Source: Bacteroidota bacterium (GTDB lineage Bacteria > Spirochaetota > Spirochaetia > JABMQR01). Taken from it: a stretch of DNA of 5,053 nucleotides. Where the stretch lies: contig JABMQR010000046.1 in assembly GCA_013202335.1 (NCBI GenBank), positions 1 to 5,053 of the forward strand. Direction: 5' to 3'. The notes beneath the pieces were generated by a model. The model ran no database searches and was not told the DNA's origin. It worked only from the letters and a program-made list of their open reading frames with translations. The translations under genes and the position numbers were made by a program. Of the stretch, positions 1 through 4,756 are shown piece by piece (positions within the stretch are counted from its first letter, which is position 1; each line of letters opens with the position of its first letter).

Positions 1-66
1 CCACTATTTTGTTTACTACCAATATTTTATAAAATTTCTTAACCCCCCAATTTGTATAAACTTGTA

Positions 67-82
67 AATCGTTCCTGGCACC
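67..82 (+). repeat. Imperfect inverted repeat, left copy (AATCGTTCCTGGCACC)
   Basis: This 16-base stretch matches the reverse complement of 2221-2237 (AATCGGTACCTGGCACC) at 15 bases, with one mismatch and one single-base gap. The two copies lie in opposite orientation on either side of the whole IS66 remnant, about 2.1 kb apart. The left copy falls inside the unidentified open frame. The likeness stops at the ends of the motif. Confidence 0.4.
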
Positions 83-158
83 AGAGTTCCAGATTTCTTG
101 AGCATCAGCTAAAAAGAGCTCTTCGATTATCTGAGAAGATTCAGAGTAACTATTTTGA

Positions 159-1256
159 TTAGGAAACTTTATAAGAGTCTTCTCGGATAAAAATACTTCT
201 CGGATAATGCGCAAGGCATAATGCATGGGCAAGGGACCCATCCCGTTTTTTTACAAGAGATCGATATACCCCATACGCATCGCTCTGAATCGTTCCCTCA
301 TACCCTTCAAGCAGCTCCTCGGCAGCACTTGCAGCTCGGGTAGGAAAGTAGCGATAACTTGCTGCCTGTCCATCAGGCCCATCGTAGACCCGTAGCCAGA
401 TGTAGGAATTACAGGTATTTTCCCGGTCTTTTTCACCGAGTACTTGCAGAGTGGTTTCATCAATATGGATTATCTGTTTGGACAAAATATGACGTTCAAC
501 AAGTTCCACTAATGGTTGCAGCAGATCGGTAATCTGAATCTGCCAACGCGATAAATTCTGTCTGCTTATCTCAAAACCTATATTGGTAAATCTGACACTT
601 TGCCGTGCATAGGGAAGGTGGTAAATAAACTTGTCTGAAAGTGATGCGGCAATAAGCCCATTGCCAACCATGCCACCACGAATAATCTGATCCGCTGGCC
701 GGGAAGCCTGCAGAATTCCACTATCTTTACAGGGCGAACAGGCAAATTTTCCTATGATGTAGCGCTTTACCGTTAAGCGAGACGGCTCATAGTCAAGGAC
801 TTCAACGATATCCTCTCCGATCCGCACAAGCTCAGCCTGACAGGATTTACAAATCAATTCAAACTTTTCCGGGGTCACCTGAATGTCTATCCGGGGGATA
901 TCTTTAGGAATGGTACTTCGACCACTACTCTTTTTTCGTGCTTTTTTTGTTTTCTCTTTTTTTACCGGTTCTTCCTGCTCTTTGGCACTTTGCTCAGCTT
1001 CGCTAAACTGTGTATCCTCAGAAATAGGTTCTTCGCTTTCAGCAATAAACTCTTCGCTACGGGGAAGTCTCTCACTGTTGGAAACAAACTTTCTCAAAGC
1101 CTTTGCTGCAGTACGCTGATCAAGGATATCCAGCCGTGCAGAGAGATTGGCAACGATCTCGTTGCTCTGTTTTAAGGCCTGTCGTAATTGGGTATTCTCG
1201 GCCTTCAATCCTGCCATCTCTTGTGCCATTTTTTCCAGCAATTGGTGTTCTTTCAT
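159..1256 (-). CDS. tnpC: IS66-family transposase TnpC, C-terminally truncated
   Basis: TnpC is the DDE transposase of IS66-type elements. Residues 1-50 form a leucine-rich coiled coil. Residues 60-118 are a charged linker, first acidic and then Lys/Arg-rich. Residues 136-176 hold a zinc-finger-like pair (C136/C139 and C173/C176). From about residue 190 the DDE domain begins, with the first catalytic Asp at D266 (HIDET) and the second at D326 (QSDAYGVY), then the HALCLAH motif at 344-350. The normal protein continues well beyond this to the catalytic Glu and is usually around 500 residues. This one ends after 15 further residues at position 159, so the Glu is missing and it is very probably inactive. 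The ATG at 1256 is preceded in frame by TGA, which fixes the upstream limit. No good Shine-Dalgarno sequence precedes it. A TATAAT at 1296-1301 on this strand could be an internal promoter, but its -35 is poor. The gene is 61 bases downstream of tnpB. Confidence 0.9.
   Translation of the reverse strand: MKEHQLLEKMAQEMAGLKAENTQLRQALKQSNEIVANLSARLDILDQRTAAKALRKFVSNSERLPRSEEFIAESEEPISEDTQFSEAEQSAKEQEEPVKKEKTKKARKKSSGRSTIPKDIPRIDIQVTPEKFELICKSCQAELVRIGEDIVEVLDYEPSRLTVKRYIIGKFACSPCKDSGILQASRPADQIIRGGMVGNGLIAASLSDKFIYHLPYARQSVRFTNIGFEISRQNLSRWQIQITDLLQPLVELVERHILSKQIIHIDETTLQVLGEKDRENTCNSYIWLRVYDGPDGQAASYRYFPTRAASAAEELLEGYEGTIQSDAYGVYRSLVKKRDGSLAHALCLAHYPRSIFIREDSYKVS
179..207 (+). repeat. 12-base direct repeat with 17-base period at the tnpC break
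   Basis: CTTCTCGGATAA occurs at 179-190 and again at 196-207, separated by AAATA. The pair sits exactly where the tnpC reading frame stops resembling an IS66 transposase. A period of 17 is not a multiple of three, so a 17-base tandem duplication here would shift the frame. Collapsing the repeat to one copy on paper still leads to a nearby stop, so the duplication alone does not explain the truncation. Confidence 0.6.
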
Positions 1257-1317
1257 AGCTCATACTATAGCAGAAATGAGGACTTTAGTCTATGTATTAT
1301 AAGTATTTATGTGTTAG

Positions 1318-1671
1318 TTACAGCTTCTGTTTACCCGTTTTTGCAGCATCAAGAACCGCGTGGGTTCGCCAACAATCAATCCCACGAAGCAGCATCGAAA
1401 GCTCTTCTTCGGTGATATTCAAAACCTCCAGCTCCGATTTCGGCCAGGCAAAAGTATACCTGCTTAACCGCTTCTGCAAAAGCCAAAAACCATCACCACT
1501 CCAATACAGCATTTTGATGCTGCTATGGTCTCTCCCGCTAAAGACAAATAAATCTCCTCCCAGAGGATCCAATGCCATTTCTCCTATCACGGTATTCATC
1601 AGACCGTTAATCCCTTGGCGCATATCAGTATATCCTGGCTTGATATAGTAGTTTCTTATATTAAATTCCAT
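1318..1671 (-). CDS. tnpB: IS66-family accessory protein TnpB (Orf2)
   Basis: This 117-residue protein has the full signature of the IS66 Orf2 family. GYTDMRQGINGL lies at 13-24 and DPLGGDLFVFSGRD at 35-48. KMLYWSGDGFWLLQKRL at 53-69 is followed by a short C-terminal part with LLRGID at 94-99. Its length is normal and no frame damage is visible. TnpB is required together with TnpA and TnpC for transposition in IS66-type elements that carry all three genes; its biochemical role is not established. The start codon overlaps the end of tnpA by 11 bases and has its own strong Shine-Dalgarno sequence, so the two are probably translated in a coupled way. The residues before the stop are Lys-rich. 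Confidence 0.95.
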   Translation of the reverse strand: MEFNIRNYYIKPGYTDMRQGINGLMNTVIGEMALDPLGGDLFVFSGRDHSSIKMLYWSGDGFWLLQKRLSRYTFAWPKSELEVLNITEEELSMLLRGIDCWRTHAVLDAAKTGKQKL

Positions 1672-2068
1672 GGTGAGCCTCCAGGACGGCTATCACCATC
1701 GTAAGATTGTTCTTATTAAAACCCGGATGAACTTCCACTGACCAAGCTCCCATTCGTAAGGTAATGGCTTCAGAGTTTTTTTTCGTCTTGTGCATGCGGA
1801 TTTCTGCTGCTCCCGGTAAAAAGATGTCTTCACCCATACTTCCCGATGGCACCTTAATAAATCGTTTATTGATCACGCATCCCCGAGGGGTAGTAGCACT
1901 AAAGACTCCTGAAGAATGTCTCCGATCCCGCAACCATTGAGATAACGTCCATTGATTCACTGCTTCCTGCTCACAGAAATCTTGAACTGTCTTCTTGCTT
2001 TCGTCATACCTTGCTATAATTAGTAACCGTTCTGCCTGTTCGTAATGCTTTCCTCGTCCTTTTCCCAT
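1661..2068 (-). CDS. tnpA: IS66-family accessory protein TnpA (Orf1), helix-turn-helix
   Basis: This is a 135-residue protein. The N-terminal region (about 10-50) is helical and basic and fits the helix-turn-helix expected of IS66 TnpA: TVQDFCEQEAVN followed by QWTLSQWLRDRR. The C-terminal part (101-131) has the typical IS66 Orf1 ending, ITLRMGAWSVEVHPGF, then a hydrophobic segment ending in VLEA. TnpA is thought to be a DNA-binding partner of the transposase. The ORF appears intact. The ATG at 2068 is preceded by AAGGAG and GAGAGG on this strand, and that Shine-Dalgarno sequence lies inside a small hairpin. It is the first gene of the IS operon and overlaps tnpB by 11 bases. Confidence 0.88.
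   Translation of the reverse strand: MGKGRGKHYEQAERLLIIARYDESKKTVQDFCEQEAVNQWTLSQWLRDRRHSSGVFSATTPRGCVINKRFIKVPSGSMGEDIFLPGAAEIRMHKTKKNSEAITLRMGAWSVEVHPGFNKNNLTMVIAVLEAHHGI
1678..1683 (-). promoter_or_regulatory. Ribosome binding site of tnpB
   Basis: TGGAGG on the minus strand lies six bases before the tnpB ATG, within the 3' end of the tnpA coding sequence. It supports initiation at 1671 rather than at a later Met and fits translational coupling with tnpA. Confidence 0.75.
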
Positions 2069-2075
2069 AACTTAC

Positions 2076-2091
2076 CCTCTCCTTTGAGAGG
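2076..2091 (-). promoter_or_regulatory. Hairpin that encloses the tnpA ribosome binding site
   Basis: On the minus strand CCTCTC, a four-base loop AAAG and GAGAGG form a perfect six-base-pair stem ending seven bases before the tnpA ATG. The purine-rich 3' arm and loop (AAGGAGAGG) are the only Shine-Dalgarno sequence for tnpA. In RNA the site would therefore be at least partly hidden. Confidence 0.5.
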
Positions 2092-2256
2092 ATTATTTAC
2101 TTTTTCTTCAGTTTCGGCATCTATGGGTTTGGTATGACATGTACTTTTTAGGGGAATGAGGTGGTAAGTTGTTTAAGGGTAAAGGAATAAAAATAGTAGG
2201 TTGAGGGCTGACCGATCTTGGGTGCCAGGTACCGATTCCACTACACAATCCTAACA
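2092..2256. other. Gene-free stretch between the kinase stop and the IS operon
   Basis: With the hairpin next to it, this forms a 188-base gap between the kinase stop and the tnpA start. It holds the probable upstream end of the IS, the right copy of the inverted repeat at 2221-2237 and a T/A-rich tract. I saw no open frame of note, no convincing promoter for tnpA (AATAAT at 2092-2097 has no fitting -35) and no intrinsic terminator after the kinase gene. Confidence 0.5.
2221..2237 (-). repeat. Imperfect inverted repeat, right copy (AATCGGTACCTGGCACC on minus)
   Basis: This is the partner of 67-82 in opposite orientation: 15 identical bases, one mismatch and one gap. It sits 19 bases downstream of the kinase stop codon. 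Part of it, GGTACC, is a perfect palindrome. It could be one member of a short dispersed repeat family. Confidence 0.4.
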
Positions 2257-3228
2257 TCATGTTAAAATCTGGGCCTTTGTATCATCTGTAGGTTTGCCGC
2301 CGATAGTTGTCCTTATGGTGGGGACGCCTTCGGCTTCAAAGGCAGACGCAACCTTATCCTGAAGTTCCTTTCCCGGTGTAAGAGCAAGCATATACCCTCC
2401 CCGACCTCCACCTGTGACCTTTGATCCATATGCTCCAAGTGAATTTGCAAGATCACAAAGATAAATCAGCCTTTCATGGGAAAGCTCCATTTCTATAAGA
2501 ATTTTATGATTATCGCTCATAATACGACCGGTTTTTTTTAGATCTCCACTGGAAAGAGCGACCCCAAGATCTTTTACCTGGAATCTAATTTTATCCAGAC
2601 GATTATTAAAAAGTGCAGGATCATTTTTCTCCTGCTCCTCCATGAACCCTTTTAAAGCTGCTGTATTTGCCGTAACACCGCTGTTGCCAAGAACAATCTC
2701 TACAGGTTCAGAAATATCAATACGGTCAAACTGTTTAATATCATCTTTTATCCTGTACTGAATTACTCCTCCATAGGTCGAAACTGTATTATCAACTCCA
2801 CTGGGAAGACCATGATAACCGAATTCGCCTTCCCATGCCACATGATTTATCCCCAAAATATCCAGACCCAGATTAAACTCATCATTACAGGCCCTGGCAA
2901 AGGAAACACAAATTGCAGCGCTTGCGCCTACCCCGCTTCCGGCAAGAAGATCTCCGGCTACAGTTATTTTTATTGGATTTTTATCAAGATCCAGCTCCAT
3001 AACCTCTACCATTCGGTTAAAGGAAGCTATACTGTCCTCTTCTTTTGCCTTTTTATAACCGGGGACTTCTATTCGATTATCTTCCAGGATCCATCCTGAA
3101 CCAGAATTTAATCTTTCTACCTTACAGCTTGTTTCAAACGGTATAGCTGAAAGTATCGCAGGAATTTCCCATAAAACAAACTGATCTCCAATAAGTATTG
3201 ACTTACCAAACCCTTTTCCTGTTCCCAT
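2257..3228 (-). CDS. GHMP kinase, probably mevalonate kinase
   Basis: GHMP kinases phosphorylate small alcohols with ATP. The motif pattern is closest to mevalonate kinase, which makes 5-phosphomevalonate in isoprenoid synthesis in the cytosol. Motif 1 is GFGKSILIGDQFVLWEIPAI (6-25) and motif 2 is GSGVGASAA (97-105). The mevalonate-kinase-like block is at 133-154, with E135 and D146 in HGLPSGVDN spaced 11 residues apart, like the Mg-binding Glu and catalytic Asp of animal enzymes, and then STYGG. Motif 3 is TGGGRGGYM (272-280). The length of 323 residues is typical. Three deviations stand out: GDQ in place of the usual GEH, GASAA for GSSAA, and an Arg inside the glycine-rich motif 3. These may mark a subfamily or another substrate. 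The ATG at 3228 has AGGGAG eight bases upstream. No other mevalonate pathway gene is in the window. Confidence 0.82.
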   Translation of the reverse strand: MGTGKGFGKSILIGDQFVLWEIPAILSAIPFETSCKVERLNSGSGWILEDNRIEVPGYKKAKEEDSIASFNRMVEVMELDLDKNPIKITVAGDLLAGSGVGASAAICVSFARACNDEFNLGLDILGINHVAWEGEFGYHGLPSGVDNTVSTYGGVIQYRIKDDIKQFDRIDISEPVEIVLGNSGVTANTAALKGFMEEQEKNDPALFNNRLDKIRFQVKDLGVALSSGDLKKTGRIMSDNHKILIEMELSHERLIYLCDLANSLGAYGSKVTGGGRGGYMLALTPGKELQDKVASAFEAEGVPTIRTTIGGKPTDDTKAQILT

Positions 3229-3310
3229 TCTAATTTCTCCCTAGTTTGAGTCAGTCTCTCCCTAATAGTAATCCCACTGACTGGAGGCTTAATTTCAAGA
3301 CTCAAACACT
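3229..3310 (-). promoter_or_regulatory. Structured 5' leader of the GHMP kinase gene
   Basis: The leader is about 82 bases on the minus strand. GTTTGAGTC (3299-3307) and GACTCAAAC (3244-3252) form a perfect nine-base-pair inverted repeat 46 bases apart. Nested inside, AGTCAGT (3276-3282) pairs with ACTGACT (3249-3255). The two downstream arms share GACT, so the full stems exclude each other, although a bulged composite is possible. The octamer TAGGGAGA occurs at 3236-3243, where it is the real Shine-Dalgarno sequence, and again at 3257-3264 inside the loop. CTCC at 3283-3286 could pair with either. I match no known riboswitch class. Confidence 0.5.
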
Positions 3311-3315
3311 GATAT

Positions 3316-3321
3316 ATTATA
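3316..3321 (-). promoter_or_regulatory. -10 box (TATAAT) upstream of the GHMP kinase
   Basis: A perfect TATAAT on the minus strand places transcription start near 3309-3310, two or three bases before the first arm of the leader's nine-base inverted repeat. At a 17-base spacing the -35 region reads ATGTGC (3339-3344), a poor match to TTGACA. The promoter may be weak or activator-dependent. The gap of 134 bases to the DHH gene also favours separate transcription. Confidence 0.45.
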
Positions 3322-3354
3322 GTACGCAGTATACTAAAGCACATAATTAGTGAA

Positions 3355-3371
3355 CTACGGGGTTACCGTAG
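3355..3371 (-). other. Small hairpin spanning the DHH gene stop codon
   Basis: CTACGG and CCGTAG form a six-base-pair stem around a five-base loop that contains the TAA stop codon of the DHH gene. No run of U follows on the minus strand, so it does not look like an intrinsic terminator. It might stabilise the mRNA 3' end or be chance. Confidence 0.35.
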
Positions 3372-4583
3372 CCTCTTCAATTCTTTTTCAATTTCAATAA
3401 TTAATTCCTCTTCCTGACCAAGCCTTACTGTTGTTGCTGCTGATAACCCATGACAGGCATCAGCAAATCCGCCCACATTAATAGTTGCAGCCGGTAAAAA
3501 ACTACTTAATCCCGGAGCTACACTATTTCTAATCTCCTCTGTTAGAAAATTAGATACCCTCATGGATATTTTTGTTGAATTAAACTCTATTTCGCCAAAT
3601 CCCGGAACTTCATTTGGTACCATTTGAAATCCTGCAATATATTTGGTTTTATCCAGAAAATCCATATCTTTGATAATATTACAGAAAACCCCTATCATTT
3701 TAACACCCATTGGCTTAAACCTGTCATAAACATTGAACCAGTTAAGATTTTTTGTAGTATTAATTTTCTGTTTAATATTATTAATTTCTCTTAAAAATAT
3801 TTCTTCTTTTTTCCTGTTTAATTCATCTATCAACTTTTCAAGTGATGCAGTTAATCCATTTTGACAAAGCTCAATACCTAATGCAGTACCATTTTGGTAG
3901 TATCCCACACCTCCAAGAGTATCCAGTGCAACACAAATATTACTGGCAGGATATTCAATACCTGCAAGGGTAATAAAATAATCTTCTCCTGAATGGTTCT
4001 TTACAACTCGAATTAATTTCAGTTTTTCTGCAATTTGCAAAACATCTCTATTAACACCGGAGAGGACTCCATCTACTAAAAAACCATCTCCAATAGCACC
4101 AAGGACTCCCAGATGAGACAAAAACTCAGCATTTCCATTTATACTTTTTAGTAAAACCTGTGCAAATAGAAAACATGTTGCAGAAGCGGAAATATCACGA
4201 TCACCCTTAATCCCAAAAAGATCTCCATCCAGATTAATTACACTTTCATCCCCGGATTCTTCTGCAAGATGATGATCAATTATTAAAACTAAATTCCTTC
4301 CCTCATTCAATTGGGCAATCAGCGGTGCAATCTTCCCTGCAAAATCTGCAAATATTATAATTTTCCCGTCATCAGAGAAGATCTTTTCCAGGACTTGAGG
4401 ATATGGTTTTTCTAAAGAAAACCTTGATACTTCATAACCAGCTGCTTCAAACGCATACAAAAGTATTGTTCCGGAAGCTAATCCATCAGTATCGTTATGA
4501 TGAAATAATATTACTTCATTTGAGGTTCTTTTTTTTAATACGGCTACTGCATCTTCCATTGCACTAACAAATTTTTTTATCAT
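3363..4583 (-). CDS. DHH/DHHA1-family phosphoesterase (RecJ-like)
   Basis: This family hydrolyses phosphodiester bonds in short nucleic acids or cyclic dinucleotides using two metal ions. It includes RecJ exonuclease, NrnA nanoRNase and GdpP-type enzymes. With the start at 4583 the protein has 406 residues. Metal-binding motifs are visible in order: HNDTDG (29-34), the Asp of FAD (D80), DHH (103-105) and D166 in GAIGDGF. Residues 340-390 look like a degenerate DHHA1 substrate-binding domain, with GGFADACHGLSAA in place of the usual GGH motif. There is no signal peptide or membrane segment, so it is cytosolic. The start was chosen for TTGGAG five bases upstream. The frame stays open upstream to a TTG at 4661 and passes an ATG at 4634, but neither has a ribosome binding site and the extra residues lie outside the DHH fold. 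The substrate cannot be told from sequence. Confidence 0.88.
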   Translation of the reverse strand: MIKKFVSAMEDAVAVLKKRTSNEVILFHHNDTDGLASGTILLYAFEAAGYEVSRFSLEKPYPQVLEKIFSDDGKIIIFADFAGKIAPLIAQLNEGRNLVLIIDHHLAEESGDESVINLDGDLFGIKGDRDISASATCFLFAQVLLKSINGNAEFLSHLGVLGAIGDGFLVDGVLSGVNRDVLQIAEKLKLIRVVKNHSGEDYFITLAGIEYPASNICVALDTLGGVGYYQNGTALGIELCQNGLTASLEKLIDELNRKKEEIFLREINNIKQKINTTKNLNWFNVYDRFKPMGVKMIGVFCNIIKDMDFLDKTKYIAGFQMVPNEVPGFGEIEFNSTKISMRVSNFLTEEIRNSVAPGLSSFLPAATINVGGFADACHGLSAATTVRLGQEEELIIEIEKELKRLR

Positions 4584-4588
4584 AAAAT

Positions 4589-4594
4589 CTCCAA
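4589..4594 (-). promoter_or_regulatory. Ribosome binding site that decides the DHH gene start
   Basis: TTGGAG on the minus strand lies five bases before the ATG at 4583. It is the only good Shine-Dalgarno match near any of the three in-frame starts (TTG 4661, ATG 4634, ATG 4583). Confidence 0.7.
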
Positions 4595-4601
4595 GGATAC
4601 T

Positions 4602-4624
4602 ACGTACTTTCGCCAGATGTACGT
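4602..4624 (-). promoter_or_regulatory. Hairpin in the DHH gene leader
   Basis: ACGTAC at 4602-4607 and GTACGT at 4619-4624 form a perfect six-base-pair stem with an 11-base loop. The stem ends seven bases upstream of the Shine-Dalgarno sequence, inside the predicted leader of about 80 bases. A protein operator or an RNA structure are both possible. Confidence 0.35.
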
Positions 4625-4669
4625 TTACGAACATACTAATACTAATATTGTTCGATTGCAACCAATTTA

Positions 4670-4698
4670 ATTATAAAATTTGTTACAACCTATTAGAA
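4670..4698 (-). promoter_or_regulatory. Predicted sigma-70-type promoter of the DHH gene
   Basis: On the minus strand TTCTAA (4693-4698) and a perfect TATAAT (4670-4675) are separated by 17 bases. Transcription would start near 4663, giving a leader of about 80 bases. The start lies downstream of the TTG codon region, which argues further for the ATG at 4583. Confidence 0.5.
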
Positions 4699-4704
4699 CT
4701 TGTA

Positions 4705-4733
4705 TTGCTTCAAGGTATTAAGATATATATAAT
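4705..4733 (+). promoter_or_regulatory. Predicted promoter of the DeoR-family gene
   Basis: TTGCTT (4705-4710) and a perfect TATAAT (4728-4733) are exactly 17 bases apart. A start six or seven bases after the -10 box falls at 4739-4740, on the A of the ATG, so the mRNA would be leaderless. It is divergent from the DHH promoter, with the two -10 boxes 52 bases apart. Confidence 0.5.
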
Positions 4734-4756
4734 GATCATATGAAAGATAATGATCA
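4729..4756 (+). promoter_or_regulatory. Direct repeat over the promoter and start codon, possible operator
   Basis: ATAATGATCA occurs at 4729-4738 and 4747-4756, a period of 18 bases. Each copy contains the palindrome TGATCA. The first overlaps the -10 box and the second lies within codons 3-6. DeoR-family regulators often control their own promoters, so this is a candidate operator, but the sequence is AT-rich and the second copy is constrained by coding. Confidence 0.35.

Larger units (their letters stand above)
2..226 (-). other. Unidentified open frame beyond the tnpC break, runs off the window edge
   Basis: Reading the minus strand from the ATG at 226 gives 75 codons with no stop up to the window edge. 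The first six or seven codons overlap tnpC out of frame, so the ATG is probably not a real start. The part specific to this frame begins near position 205 and includes the stretch SSQIIEELFLADAQEIW. I recognise no family. It does not resemble the C-terminal part of an IS66 TnpC, although the missing part could lie in other sequence. It may be the interior or end of a host gene joined to the IS by a deletion, or a chance open frame in AT-rich DNA. No ribosome binding site was found. Confidence 0.2.
205..2144 (-). mobile_element. IS66-family insertion sequence remnant (tnpA-tnpB-tnpC)
   Basis: Three genes in the canonical order tnpA, tnpB, tnpC identify an IS66-type element of the three-gene subgroup. 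The downstream end is lost: tnpC breaks near position 205 and no mirrored terminal repeat follows to position 1. The upstream end is uncertain. The boundary at 2144 is a guess based on GTACATGTCATACC reading inward on the minus strand; IS66 ends usually begin with GTA. With the partner end missing, neither the inverted repeats nor the expected 8-base target duplication can be tested. The element has the same orientation as the kinase gene upstream of it, so it may receive read-through transcription. Confidence 0.75.

Noticed and set aside
1..204. Remaining C-terminal part of tnpC or the downstream IS terminal repeat
   Set aside because: No IS66 C-terminal motifs were seen in the minus-strand frames I read, and nothing mirrors GTACATGTCATACC or another candidate end.
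251..463. Minus-strand 70-codon frame inside tnpC
   Set aside because: It overlaps the DDE domain of tnpC in another frame and shows no family features.
883..1648. Several plus-strand open frames (883-1119, 990-1175, 1188-1415, 1292-1648) opposite the transposase genes
   Set aside because: They lie antisense to well-supported tnpC and tnpB, have no recognisable domains and mirror the codon structure of the real genes.
2812..3099. Plus-strand 95-codon frame opposite the kinase
   Set aside because: It is antisense to conserved GHMP motifs, with Cys/Tyr-rich low-quality composition.
3117..3344. Minus-strand 75-codon frame across the kinase start and its leader
   Set aside because: It overlaps the kinase N-terminus in another frame and would begin upstream of the predicted promoter. 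No Shine-Dalgarno sequence was found.
3355..3371. Intrinsic terminator for the DHH gene
   Set aside because: The stem is only six base pairs and no U-run follows on the minus strand.
4584..4661. A 26-residue N-terminal extension of the DHH protein from TTG 4661
   Set aside because: It has no ribosome binding site, the predicted transcription start falls at about its first codon, and the ATG at 4583 has a strong Shine-Dalgarno sequence.
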